A DNA stretch of 64,000 nucleotides from an uncultured Flavobacteriales bacterium (GCA_937876195.1 CALEIK010000034.1:1-64000); one strand, 5' to 3'. Counted from the stretch's first letter, positions 35,472 through 44,284 are shown. Notes: generated by a model from the letters alone, not told the origin. Numbers and translations: made by a program.

Positions 35472-36053
35472 TCAGTTTGTTCCAGTTTGACTCCCGATTT
35501 CTTCGATTGGTTTTCTTCGAATATCTTTCAACTGTTTAAAATGCGAAGGAGTAAGTCCTGTTGCTTTCTTAAATTGATTGGATAAATGAGCGACACTGCT
35601 GTAATTCATTTTCCAGGCAATTTCTGTAATATTAAGCTCACCGTAAATGATTAATTCCTTGATGCGTTCTACTTTATGGGAAATGATAAACTGCTCTATG
35701 GTAGTACCTTGAACTTCTGAAAATAAGTTGGACATGTACGTGTAATCGTGCTTCAATTTTTCGCTTAAGTAATCAGAGAAATTCACTTTTATGACTTCAT
35801 CCGTGTGATGAACCATCTCAATAATTACGTTCTTGATTTTTTCAATTAACACAGCCCTCTTATCGTCCATCAATTCAAGACCTGACTTGAGTAATCCTGA
35901 CTTTAATTGTTCGCGCTGTGCCAAAGAAATATTCTCCATAATATCCACTTCGCCCAGCTCAATCGGCATAAAATGAAGATCCATTTTTTTTAACTCCTCT
36001 TTCACTGCCATTTTACAGCGATTACTTACCATGTATTTAATGTATAGCTTCAA
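35472..36053 (-). CDS. AraC family transcriptional regulator
   Basis: The 193-residue protein has a short N-terminal region resembling a degenerate heavy-metal-associated fold (KLYIKYMVSNRCKMAVKEELKKM, with a single Cys). A C-terminal AraC double helix-turn-helix follows at about 100-185 (GELNITEIAWKMNYSSVAHLSNQFKKATGLTPSHFKQLK). The start codon at 36053 is TTG; it is kept because the IKYMVSNRC segment just after it looks conserved in this family. It is first in an operon with the hybrid kinase and the receiver, and its promoter (copy D) carries the same operator as the DUF3494 and barrel genes. That suggests positive or negative autoregulation. It is the best candidate for the protein that binds these sites. 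Confidence 0.88.
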   Translation of the reverse strand: MKLYIKYMVSNRCKMAVKEELKKMDLHFMPIELGEVDIMENISLAQREQLKSGLLKSGLELMDDKRAVLIEKIKNVIIEMVHHTDEVIKVNFSDYLSEKLKHDYTYMSNLFSEVQGTTIEQFIISHKVERIKELIIYGELNITEIAWKMNYSSVAHLSNQFKKATGLTPSHFKQLKDIRRKPIEEIGSQTGTN

Positions 36054-36135
36054 TATTTTGAGTTTTGATGGTTCCTCGTTTAAATTTTAGGGCACAAGAA
36101 CTTTTGTACTGCTACAACAAATTGCACTGTTAGAA

Positions 36136-36199
36136 CAAATATGACCCCTTTTATCGACAAAATGTTTATTTATACCGATTAAAAGTTACATAATTCACA
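36136..36199 (-). promoter_or_regulatory. Shared regulon promoter, copy D (AraC operon)
   Basis: The outer box AAGTTACATAATTCACA (36183-36199) is identical to copy A. The inner box is degenerate (GTTTATTTA, 36164-36172) but keeps the 21-bp period. The -7-like box CATATTTG (36143-36136) is 20 bp away rather than 21. The GTGAA/TTCAC inverted repeat of the other copies is absent. This copy is therefore weaker, as might suit a regulator gene. Confidence 0.65.
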
Positions 36200-36313
36200 G
36201 ATTTGACGCTGATTTAACTAGAAAACTGAATTCTAATTGAAGCGAGGTCGTTCTTAAGTAATTGGAAATCAAATAAATCTTAAATGACGCATCTTAATTT
36301 GGCGTTTCACACA

Positions 36314-36559
36314 TCAATCGGGCAACTCTTCACAGTTAAAACCAAAATTCTGTAAGAGCTCAATGATGTGAAATGCGCTGTGTTTATGGCTTTCTACTCT
36401 TAAGATTTTGTCGCAATCCTCCAAATCAAAGCTCCAACAAGATTGACCAAGAAAATTTTCTAATGATGGTTTTAGCCGATTCACGTCCATCTCATCCTTC
36501 ACTGAGGTTTTGAACACATAAATCCCTTTGCTCATAGTTTCAGACATAGCTCTCATCAT
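36314..36559 (-). CDS. Small HMA-fold-like protein coupled to HTH-pentapeptide gene
   Basis: The 81-residue protein has a predicted alternating strand/helix order: YVFKTSVK, then a helix MDVNRLKPSLENFLG, WSFDLEDCDKILRVES, a helix IIELLQNFGF, and NCEELPD. This suggests a heavy-metal-associated (ferredoxin-like) fold without the CxxC metal site. Small proteins ending GF/Y-x-CEELPD are recurrent in Bacteroidota, with no known role. The ATG at 36559 directly abuts the TAG of the preceding gene (TAGATG), so translation is coupled; an ATG at 36535 is an alternative start. Confidence 0.65.
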   Translation of the reverse strand: MMRAMSETMSKGIYVFKTSVKDEMDVNRLKPSLENFLGQSCWSFDLEDCDKILRVESHKHSAFHIIELLQNFGFNCEELPD

Positions 36560-37555
36560 CTAAGCCAACAAGGTAATGCCCGTTAAATCTGCTTTCCCTT
36601 GTTTGAGGAATTCGTACGTCAAGCGATCTACTCTACAATCTATGAACTGAATTCGCTTCAATTTTTTATTGTTTTTGAAGAACGTATTCATGAGCGTGGC
36701 ATTCTGAAATGTGACTCTGGTAAATCCGCAGTTCTCAAAATAGCAGTCCTCAAGTGTGCCCGTGAAGCCGATATCGGCAATGTGAGTATCCACAAAAGAA
36801 GTGCGATTCCATACGGCTTTTTCAATCGTATTTTTTATTGAATCTCCAGATTTAGCGGCCACTCCCGCAAAGCCTCCAGATTTAATCATTACCCCTGTAA
36901 AATCGACTCCGGCAAAATCGCAACCAGAAATGTAACTTTTTGAAAATGTACTTCTGGTAAGGTTAGCACCTGAGAAATCACAGCGTTCGATATTACTTCC
37001 TGAAAACTCCGTTTCTTTCAATGTGGAATCCTTAAATACATTCTTACCCAAGTTGGAACCTTGAATCTTGCTGTTGCTAATTTCGGAACTTGAAAAGTCA
37101 CAACTATCGACATTGTTATTTTTTAGAAGGAGTCCTGATAAATCTGAACCAATAAACTTACAGCGTTGCATATTCGAGGAACTGAATTTTTCATGCAAAT
37201 TGTTCAATCCTGAAAAATCAGCATCCACCCAATTCCCATGTGACATATCCCAGTTCGGTTTATTGCCTGTTTTATGAGAAGAATCTTGTTTCGTTGAAAC
37301 ATTTAATTCATCAGCGCCATCGCCTTCAAATTCGATAACGGAAGATTTAAAGTTCTCCGAGAAGTAATTCAAGTCAACTCCCAAAATTTCTGCGAGACGG
37401 TTAAATGTGGTAATGTCTGGCATTGACTCACCTCTCTCCCACTTCCCAACAGCTTGAGGACTAATAAACATGCGCTCAGCGAGTTGGGCTTGAGAAATAT
37501 TTACCTTCTTACGTGCTTCGACAATTTTATTGCCAATTGTTTTTGTACTTAACAT
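36560..37555 (-). CDS. HTH (XRE) regulator fused to pentapeptide repeats
   Basis: From the ATG at 37555 the protein is 331 residues. Residues about 5-62 are an XRE helix-turn-helix (ARKKVNISQAQLAERMFISPQAVGKWERGESMPD). After a Ser/Lys-rich linker, residues about 110-320 are pentapeptide-type repeats (CDFSGANLTRSTFSKSYISGCDFAGVDFTGV and similar A/C-D/N-L/F-x-x units). Pentapeptide helices can mimic DNA and bind gyrase, but here the repeat part may only form a dimer or protein-binding rod. A TTG start at 37579 is ruled out because it lies in the -7 box. The promoter and two repeated operator-like sites lie just upstream, as expected for autorepression. Confidence 0.85.
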   Translation of the reverse strand: MLSTKTIGNKIVEARKKVNISQAQLAERMFISPQAVGKWERGESMPDITTFNRLAEILGVDLNYFSENFKSSVIEFEGDGADELNVSTKQDSSHKTGNKPNWDMSHGNWVDADFSGLNNLHEKFSSSNMQRCKFIGSDLSGLLLKNNNVDSCDFSSSEISNSKIQGSNLGKNVFKDSTLKETEFSGSNIERCDFSGANLTRSTFSKSYISGCDFAGVDFTGVMIKSGGFAGVAAKSGDSIKNTIEKAVWNRTSFVDTHIADIGFTGTLEDCYFENCGFTRVTFQNATLMNTFFKNNKKLKRIQFIDCRVDRLTYEFLKQGKADLTGITLLA

Positions 37556-37576
37556 ATCATCAATTTTTTGTTTCGA

Positions 37577-37608
37577 CAAAGGTATTTTGACACCTCTCCC
37601 GAATCAAA
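37577..37608 (-). promoter_or_regulatory. Promoter of HTH-pentapeptide gene
   Basis: On the minus strand TTTG (37608-37605), a 20-bp spacer and TACCTTTG (37584-37577) match the Bacteroidota consensus. The predicted start of transcription leaves a very short leader before the ATG at 37555. Confidence 0.6.
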
Positions 37609-37614
37609 TAAAAC

Positions 37615-37651
37615 CAACTACTTACAGTTGTAATACCACTACTTTCTGTTG
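37615..37651. promoter_or_regulatory. Operator-like direct repeats upstream of HTH gene
   Basis: ACTACTTACAGTTG (37617-37630) and ACTACTTTCTGTTG (37638-37651) match at 12 of 14 positions with a 21-bp period. The first also forms the dyad CAACT-N6-AGTTG (37615-37630). They sit just upstream of the -33 box of the HTH gene. Confidence 0.5.
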
Positions 37652-37862
37652 CTTTTTGACAACTAAATGTGTGTTTCTACAAAAAGTTTCAGATTACATT
37701 GATAATCGTAAACCTTTACCTCACTTCAATTACCAAATGAGTTGAACGCGGTTTTATATCAATTCACCCTAATATTATATCGGGCTAACTAACTTAGTCA
37801 ATTGGGACAATTTAATCAAATACATTGTGTGATTAACTAAAAAAATAACGCTCACATCTACT

Positions 37863-37897
37863 TTAGTAATCAACTTTAATGTAATTTTGATTACTAA
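37863..37897 (+). promoter_or_regulatory. 11-bp inverted repeat at the RND operon start
   Basis: TTAGTAATCAA (37863-37873) and TTGATTACTAA (37887-37897) are perfect inverted copies separated by 13 bp. They straddle a TAATTTTG box (37882-37889) and touch the ATG of the first gene (37897). This is the geometry of a repressor operator over a promoter. No repressor gene is adjacent. Confidence 0.6.
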
Positions 37898-38301
37898 TGG
37901 GGAAAGTTTTCTTAAAATATTGTTTGTCATTTGCGTTGATCTTAGCGGTAGTAATTACGGCGAAAGGTGAATTCAATGCAATCAGTCAATCAATTGAATA
38001 TTCTTCATCAGCACTTCAGGTAACGAATCATCAAAGTGATTTTGTAACGAGCTTTTTCAGCTCTGACTCAGAAAAACCAGAGAATAACTCATCTCAGATA
38101 ATTTTTGAAGAAGAAATAAGTGATGATGAAATAAAATCATCGAAGAATCATCTTAAAAATCGCATCTCTCATGTTGGTGTTTTTGCTCGTTTTGGAACAA
38201 TCCACTTTCAAAATAGCATTAAAAATGTTCTTCCAATTTATTCGCATTATGCGAATAAATCCACATGCTGGTATATTCTATACCGCGTTTTCAGACTTTG
38301 A
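37897..38301 (+). CDS. Hypothetical exported protein leading the RND operon
   Basis: This 134-residue protein has an N-terminal hydrophobic segment (YCLSFALILAVVITAKG) that acts as a signal peptide or anchor. A Ser/Asn-rich stretch and an acidic block (EEEISDDEIKSS) follow, then a basic, aromatic C-terminus (HVGVFARFGTIHF … YRVFRL). I recognise no domain. Small exported proteins of this shape often stand first in Bacteroidota efflux operons. It lies 156 bp before the adaptor gene, with a small TGGTCA/TGACCA hairpin (38314-38328) between. The promoter position relative to its ATG is uncertain. Confidence 0.65.
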   Translation: MGKVFLKYCLSFALILAVVITAKGEFNAISQSIEYSSSALQVTNHQSDFVTSFFSSDSEKPENNSSQIIFEEEISDDEIKSSKNHLKNRISHVGVFARFGTIHFQNSIKNVLPIYSHYANKSTCWYILYRVFRL

Positions 38302-38457
38302 TAATTTCTTATGTGGTCACTTTGACCAAGTATAGCGCTGAGTTTTTCTTTTGTGCTGTACCTGTCTTTGCCCTATTTCTTTTTGGCAACGACATCCGCG
38401 CAGTTCACTGCGCAATTTAGAATTTTCAAAAATAGTCAGAAACAAAATTTAATCAGT

Positions 38458-39540
38458 ATGAAAGGAGTTATTGTGCTCTTGGGATTAATTATCTCATTTA
38501 CTTACGTGAGTTGCACGTCAGAAACAAAGGAAATCGAAGAAGAAACAACATTAACAGTCACAAGTCCAATAAAGATGGATACTGTGATTACCAAGGAATA
38601 CGTTTGCCAAATTCACGCAATCAGTCACATTGAATTGCGCTCACAGGAACGCGGTTATCTACAATCCATTTACATCGATGAAGGTCAACGGGTAAAAAAG
38701 GATCAATTGTTATTTCGCATTATGCCAAACCTCTATGAAGCTGAAATGATGCGGGCAAAGTCTGAAGTCGAAGTTGCCGAAATCGAAGTTCAAAACTCGC
38801 AAGCGCTTTTTGATAAAAACATTGTATCAAAAAATGATTTGGCAATGGCTAAAGCAAAATTAAACAAAGCCAAGGCAGAATTGAAATTGGCGCAAACGCA
38901 CTTAGATTTCACTGAAATCCGTGCGCCCTTTGATGGAATCATCGACAAGTTTCATGTCCGCCTTGGAAGCTTGGTCGATGAAGGGGATTTGCTTACGAAT
39001 CTTTCCGATAACAGTACGCTTTGGGTGTATTTCAACGTGCCAGAAGCAGAATATCTTGACTACATGACGCAAGCGAAAAAGCAAAACTTAAATGAAGTTC
39101 AATTGAAAATGGCAAACAATGAAATGTACAATCATTTAGGAAAAGTTGAAACGATCGAAGCAGACTTCAATAATGAAACAGGAAACATTGCTTTCAGAGC
39201 CACATTTGATAATTCTGAAAAGTTACTTCGGCATGGGGAGACAGGTACGGTACTTATACATTCTCCAATGAAGAATGTATTGATGATACCTCAAAAAGCA
39301 ACCTACGATGTCTTGGATCAAAAATATGTTTTTGTTGTCGATAAACAGAATGTTGTTCACGCCAGAAATATTACCGTTGGTGCTGAGTTACCTCACCTGT
39401 ATGTGGTAACAGAAGGACTATCCAAGGGTGATAAGATTGTGTTAGAAGGGATTCGAAAAGTCAATAATAACGACAGGATCAAATACACCTTTGTTCAGCC
39501 TAAAAAGGCAATCTCTGGGCTTGAATTATACGCTGAGTAA
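38458..39540 (+). CDS. RND efflux periplasmic adaptor (membrane fusion) lipoprotein
   Basis: From the ATG at 38458 the protein is 360 residues with a lipobox (LIISFTYVSC), so it is anchored in the inner membrane by lipid. The 35-residue upstream frame is rejected. It has the split lipoyl domain (SHIELRSQERGYLQSIYIDEGQRVKKDQLLF), a helical hairpin (about 90-140) and beta-barrel parts with TEIRAPFDGIIDKF. A membrane-proximal end follows (LPHLYVVTEGLSKGDKIVLEGIRKVNNNDRI). This is the AcrA/MexA type, joining the permease to the outer-membrane channel. It is followed 27 bp later by the permease gene. Confidence 0.92.
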   Translation: MKGVIVLLGLIISFTYVSCTSETKEIEEETTLTVTSPIKMDTVITKEYVCQIHAISHIELRSQERGYLQSIYIDEGQRVKKDQLLFRIMPNLYEAEMMRAKSEVEVAEIEVQNSQALFDKNIVSKNDLAMAKAKLNKAKAELKLAQTHLDFTEIRAPFDGIIDKFHVRLGSLVDEGDLLTNLSDNSTLWVYFNVPEAEYLDYMTQAKKQNLNEVQLKMANNEMYNHLGKVETIEADFNNETGNIAFRATFDNSEKLLRHGETGTVLIHSPMKNVLMIPQKATYDVLDQKYVFVVDKQNVVHARNITVGAELPHLYVVTEGLSKGDKIVLEGIRKVNNNDRIKYTFVQPKKAISGLELYAE

Positions 39541-39567
39541 TCAACGAAGTACAAAAAAAATCGAATT

Positions 39568-42500
39568 ATGTTTAGCAAAATAATTTATAGACCAGTATTG
39601 GCAATTGTCATTTCTGTGATAATCGTTTTTACCGGATTGCTGTCAATGAAGCAATTGCCCACTTCACAATTTCCTGAGATTGCTCCAACTACGGTGAGCA
39701 TTTTCATTGCGTTCCCGGGATCCAATGCGGATGTGTTGGTCAAGTCCACCCTCAATACACTTGAGAATGCCATCAATGGTGTTCAGGGAATGCGTTACAT
39801 TGCTACTGATGCAACAAGTGCAGGTGAAGCGACAGTCAATGTCGTCTTTGAACCTGGTACAGATCCAAATCAAGCTGTGATACGCGTGAAAACAAGGGTC
39901 GACCAAGTGATGCCTCTGTTACCGGATTTGGTGCAGCGAGAAGGTGTAATTATTACGCCCATCCAACCAAGTATGTTGATGTATGTCAATTTGTATAGCA
40001 CAGACAAAAAGTTGGATGAGAAATTCCTGTACAACTATGCGAACGTGAACATGATTCCAGAAATCAATCGAATTGATGGAATTGCGAGATCAACTATCCT
40101 GGGAAGTCGCACCTATGCAATGCGTGTTTGGTTGAATCCAGAACGAATGAGAGCGTACAATATCTCGGTAGAAGAGGTAATGGATGCAATGGCGGAACAA
40201 AGCATTATCGGTCGACCTGGTCGATTAGGTCAAAGCTCTGGAATTAAAGCGCAATCACTGGAATATGTTTTGACATACAAAGGAAGGTACAACAAAGCGG
40301 AAGAATACGAGGAGATCATTATTCGCGCAAACGCTGAGGGTGAAAGTATTCACTTAAAAGATATCGCCGAAGTAAAATTGGGAAGTGAATTTTTTGACAT
40401 CTATTCCAACCTTGATGGACATCCTTCCGCAGCGATTGTATTGAAGCAGAACCTCGGAAGCAATGCAACAGAAGTTATTGAAAACGTGAAACTAAAATTG
40501 GAAGAAATGAAAGAAACATTTCCTCCAGGAATTGATTACAAAATAAGTTATGATGTCTCCAAATTTTTGGATGCTTCCATTGAACAAGTCATCCATACGC
40601 TGAGAGACGCATTTATACTTGTTGCGATTGTTGTGTTTCTATTTTTAGGCGATTGGCGTTCGACCTTAATTCCAATTATTGCAGTCCCTGTATCGCTAAT
40701 TGGAGCATTTTTCGTGATGCAAATGTTTGGATTGTCGATCAATTTAATCACCTTATTCGCCTTGGTACTTGCCATTGGTATTGTGGTGGATGATGCCATT
40801 GTCGTCGTTGAAGCAGTGCACGCCAAAATGGAAGTAGAGCATGTTTCTTCTTTTAAAGCTGTAAAAAGCGTAATGGGAGAGATCAGCGGTGCCATAATCG
40901 CGATTACCCTAGTGATGGTTTCGGTATTTATACCGATTGCTTTTATGTCAGGACCTGTCGGTACGTTCTACCGCCAATTTTCGATTACCATGGCAAGTTC
41001 CATCATTCTTTCCGCGATTGTGGCATTAACACTTACTCCAGTTTTATGCGCAATGATTCTAAAAAATAATCATGGAAAACCCCGTAAAAAATCTCCCATT
41101 AACCGTTTTATTGATTGGTTCAATAGAAGGTTCGATAAGTTGACAGGAAGGTACATCGGTGTATTAAAGTTGATTGTCAATCGCCGATTTTTAACGGTTC
41201 TGATTCTTGTTGTGTTCGGTGTAGGTATCGTAGTGGAAAATAATATTTTACCTGGTGGATTCATTCCGGGGGAAGATCAAGGAACTATTTATGCAATTAT
41301 TCAAACTCCACCAGGGGCTACACTGGAGCGAACGAATCAAGTCTCTAGAGAATTACAACAAATTTGTGAAAAGGTAGATGGAATTGAATCCGTTTCTTCT
41401 TTGGCGGGTTATGAAATTATGACAGAAGGTCGTGGCTCCAATGCTGGAACCTGTTTGATTAACCTCAAACCGTGGGGAAAAAGAACAAAAAACGTCCATG
41501 AAATCATGGAGGAACTCGAGGAGAAATCAAAGGATCTGGGTGCAATAATTGAGTATTTCGAACCTCCTGCAGTTCCTGGATTCGGTTCTTCAGGTGGATT
41601 TTCGCTCCGTTTATTGGAAAAAACAGCATCGACGGATTATCAAGAATTTGATAAAATTAATAAGGAGTTTATGGCTGAATTGAAGAAGCGAAAGGAACTC
41701 AAAGGATTATTTACCTTTTTCGCTGCAAATTATCCTCAATACGAACTTGTCATTGACAATAAAGCAGCAATGCAGAAAGGAGTGTCCATCGAAAAAGCAA
41801 TGGAGAATTTAAACATTATGATCGGTTCCACTTACGAACAGGGCTTTATTCGATTTGGAAGATTTTTCAAGGTGTATGTCCAATCTGGGCCAGAATTTAG
41901 AAGAATGCCATCCGACATACTGAACCTATTCGTAAAGAACGAAGCGGGCGAAATGGTTCCTTATTCTGCCTTCATGAAAATGAAGAAAACACAAGGCCCC
42001 AATGAGATTACGAGATACAACATGTATAATTCAGCATCCATCAGAGGGCTTCCCGGCGATGGGTACACTACAGCTGATGCGATTACTGCAATCACAGAAG
42101 TTGCCGAAGCGAAATTACCAAGAGGTTACGACATCGCTTGGGAAGGATTGTCTTTCGATGAAGCGAAAAGAGGAAATGAGTCCATCTTTGTTTTCGCCGT
42201 TGTATTGATTTTCGTTTACCTCGTTCTAGCTGCACAGTACGAAAGCTTCTTATTGCCTTTGGCTGTAATACTTTCTTTACCCGTTGGAATTTTCGGGTCC
42301 TTCTTAATGCTAAAATTGATGGGATTGTCCAATGACATTTATGCGCAGGTAGGAATGATTATGCTGGTTGGTTTACTCGGCAAAAATGCCGTACTGATTG
42401 TAGAGTTTGCCGTGCAGAAACGTCGACAAGGTGCAACTGTATTAGAAGCAGCCATTGAAGGAGCAAAAGTGCGTTTTCGACCAATTTTGATGACGTCATT

Positions 42501-42810
42501 TGCGTTTATTGCAGGATTAATTCCGTTGGTACTTGCCCACGGCGCAGGAGCGATTGGAAACCAAACCATTGGGACTTCTGCCATGGGTGGAATGCTACTG
42601 GGAACATTAGGCGGGGTTTTAATCATACCTGGACTTTATTACATTTTTGGTCGAATGGCCGATGGTCGAAAATTAATCAAAGACGAAGCTGATGAGTCCT
42701 TGTCTGAAAGTTTTGTTCGACAAAGTGAGGAGCAAAACAAAATCAAAAAGGAACTGAAAAGAGCAACCCGACTCTTGAACAAATTACGCGGAAAGTCCAA
42801 TAACCAATAA
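39568..42810 (+). CDS. RND multidrug efflux permease (HAE1/AcrB type)
   Basis: This is a full-length 1080-residue proton-driven RND pump. The N-terminal helix (IIYRPVLAIVISVIIVFTGLLSM) and first porter domain (QLPTSQFPEIAPTTVSIFIAFPGSNADVL) are typical of the AcrB family. The proton-relay Asp pair lies in GIVVDDAIVVVEAVH. The second half repeats the fold, with GLLGKNAVLIVEFA and RFRPILMTSFAFIAGLIPL. A charged C-terminal tail (KELKRATRLLNKLRGKSNNQ) is cytoplasmic. It sits between its adaptor and outer-membrane factor genes, completing a tripartite system. Substrates are probably hydrophobic drugs, dyes or bile-like compounds, but this cannot be fixed from sequence. Confidence 0.96.
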   Translation: MFSKIIYRPVLAIVISVIIVFTGLLSMKQLPTSQFPEIAPTTVSIFIAFPGSNADVLVKSTLNTLENAINGVQGMRYIATDATSAGEATVNVVFEPGTDPNQAVIRVKTRVDQVMPLLPDLVQREGVIITPIQPSMLMYVNLYSTDKKLDEKFLYNYANVNMIPEINRIDGIARSTILGSRTYAMRVWLNPERMRAYNISVEEVMDAMAEQSIIGRPGRLGQSSGIKAQSLEYVLTYKGRYNKAEEYEEIIIRANAEGESIHLKDIAEVKLGSEFFDIYSNLDGHPSAAIVLKQNLGSNATEVIENVKLKLEEMKETFPPGIDYKISYDVSKFLDASIEQVIHTLRDAFILVAIVVFLFLGDWRSTLIPIIAVPVSLIGAFFVMQMFGLSINLITLFALVLAIGIVVDDAIVVVEAVHAKMEVEHVSSFKAVKSVMGEISGAIIAITLVMVSVFIPIAFMSGPVGTFYRQFSITMASSIILSAIVALTLTPVLCAMILKNNHGKPRKKSPINRFIDWFNRRFDKLTGRYIGVLKLIVNRRFLTVLILVVFGVGIVVENNILPGGFIPGEDQGTIYAIIQTPPGATLERTNQVSRELQQICEKVDGIESVSSLAGYEIMTEGRGSNAGTCLINLKPWGKRTKNVHEIMEELEEKSKDLGAIIEYFEPPAVPGFGSSGGFSLRLLEKTASTDYQEFDKINKEFMAELKKRKELKGLFTFFAANYPQYELVIDNKAAMQKGVSIEKAMENLNIMIGSTYEQGFIRFGRFFKVYVQSGPEFRRMPSDILNLFVKNEAGEMVPYSAFMKMKKTQGPNEITRYNMYNSASIRGLPGDGYTTADAITAITEVAEAKLPRGYDIAWEGLSFDEAKRGNESIFVFAVVLIFVYLVLAAQYESFLLPLAVILSLPVGIFGSFLMLKLMGLSNDIYAQVGMIMLVGLLGKNAVLIVEFAVQKRRQGATVLEAAIEGAKVRFRPILMTSFAFIAGLIPLVLAHGAGAIGNQTIGTSAMGGMLLGTLGGVLIIPGLYYIFGRMADGRKLIKDEADESLSESFVRQSEEQNKIKKELKRATRLLNKLRGKSNNQ

Positions 42811-42824
42811 AAAATCTAATTGTT

Positions 42825-44249
42825 ATGTCTAAAACAAAAATATACTTTATAGCGATGATTGTTTTGATGGCAATTGCGTCATGTAAAGCACCAGATCTTG
42901 GAAGGCAAGATGTGAATAAGCATGTTCCAGGTAATTTTGGAAGCGCTGTGGATTCTTCCAATAGTGGATTGCTTCGTTGGAATGAATTCTACAACGATCC
43001 GAATTTGGTAGCACTCATCGATTCAGCATTATCAAACAATCAAGAATTGAACATTGTACTTCAAGAAATTGCCATTTCCCAAAATGAAGTCATGTCACGC
43101 AAGGGAGAAATTCTTCCTACGGCGGGAATAAATGCAGGTGCCGGAGTCGATAAAGTCGGACGGTACACAACACATGGTGCGCTGGAGGCAACTACAGAAA
43201 TGGAACCAGGTAAAGAAATGCCAGAGCCTGTGTCAGATTTTATGGTTGGTGTAAAGGCTTCCTGGGAGGTTGATATCTGGCGGAAGTTAAGAAACGGAAG
43301 AGATGCCGCAGCTAAAAGATTTCTAGCTTCGAAGGAAGGGAAGAATTACATGGTGACAAACTTAGTGGCTGAAATTGCTGAATCCTATTACGATTTGCTT
43401 GCTTACGACAACCAATTGGCGATTGTAAATAAAAACATTGAGATTCAAACGAATGCCTTAGAAGTTGTCAAACTGCAAAAAGCATCAGCCAAGGTCACCG
43501 AATTAGCAGTAAAGAAATTTGAAGCTGAAGTATTCAGAACTAAAAGCCTTCAATTCCTAATTCAACAAGAAATCGTTGAAGCTGAAAATAGAATTAATTT
43601 TTTGGTGGGTCGTTTTCCGCAGCACGTCAATCGATCTTCTTCAGCTTTTTTATCAATGGTTCCAACAACGATTCAAGCGGGTGTTCCAATTCAATTACTC
43701 GACAATCGACCAGACATACGTCAGGCCGAACACCTCTTAGAAGCCAGTAAATTGGACATTAAAATTGCGAAGGCCGATTTCTATCCGAAATTGGAAATTG
43801 GAGCACAAACAGGACTTAATGCGTTTAACCCAACGTATATAATTCGCCCACAATCAATTATTTACAATGCGGTGGGAGAGCTAGTGGCACCGTTGATTAA
43901 TCGAAAGGCGATCAAAGCAAGGTACTATAGCGCGAATTCTAAACAGATTCAAGCAATGTATAGTTATGAACAAGCCTTGTTAAAGGCATATATTGAAGTA
44001 GCCAATCAACTTGCTAAAATTGACAATCTTGAGAAAAGTTATGGATTGAAAGAACAACAAGTTGCTGCATTGTCTGAATCAATAAGTATATCAGGAGATT
44101 TGTTTACTTCTGCAAGAGCCGATTATATGGAGGTTTTAATGACACAGCGGGATGTATTGGAGGCAAAATTTGAATTGGTGGATACAAAAAAGGAACAACT
44201 GACAGCAATGATTTGTGCGTACCGTGCGTTGGGTGGTGGATGGAAATAA
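42825..44249 (+). CDS. Outer-membrane efflux channel, TolC/NodT lipoprotein type
   Basis: The 474-residue OEP-family protein has a lipobox (MAIASCKAP) and two repeats of long helices. The first repeat includes LIDSALSNNQELNIVLQEIAISQNEV and the second DNRPDIRQAEHLLEASKLDIKIAKADFYPKLEIGA. It forms the trimeric tunnel through the outer membrane for the upstream RND pump, 14 bp after it. The C-terminal helix (TKKEQLTAMICAYRALGGGWK) shows the family ending RALGGGW. A terminator follows at 44285. Confidence 0.95.
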   Translation: MSKTKIYFIAMIVLMAIASCKAPDLGRQDVNKHVPGNFGSAVDSSNSGLLRWNEFYNDPNLVALIDSALSNNQELNIVLQEIAISQNEVMSRKGEILPTAGINAGAGVDKVGRYTTHGALEATTEMEPGKEMPEPVSDFMVGVKASWEVDIWRKLRNGRDAAAKRFLASKEGKNYMVTNLVAEIAESYYDLLAYDNQLAIVNKNIEIQTNALEVVKLQKASAKVTELAVKKFEAEVFRTKSLQFLIQQEIVEAENRINFLVGRFPQHVNRSSSAFLSMVPTTIQAGVPIQLLDNRPDIRQAEHLLEASKLDIKIAKADFYPKLEIGAQTGLNAFNPTYIIRPQSIIYNAVGELVAPLINRKAIKARYYSANSKQIQAMYSYEQALLKAYIEVANQLAKIDNLEKSYGLKEQQVAALSESISISGDLFTSARADYMEVLMTQRDVLEAKFELVDTKKEQLTAMICAYRALGGGWK

Positions 44250-44284
44250 TATTGAATTGCCAATTAAAACAATTGGGTTAAATC

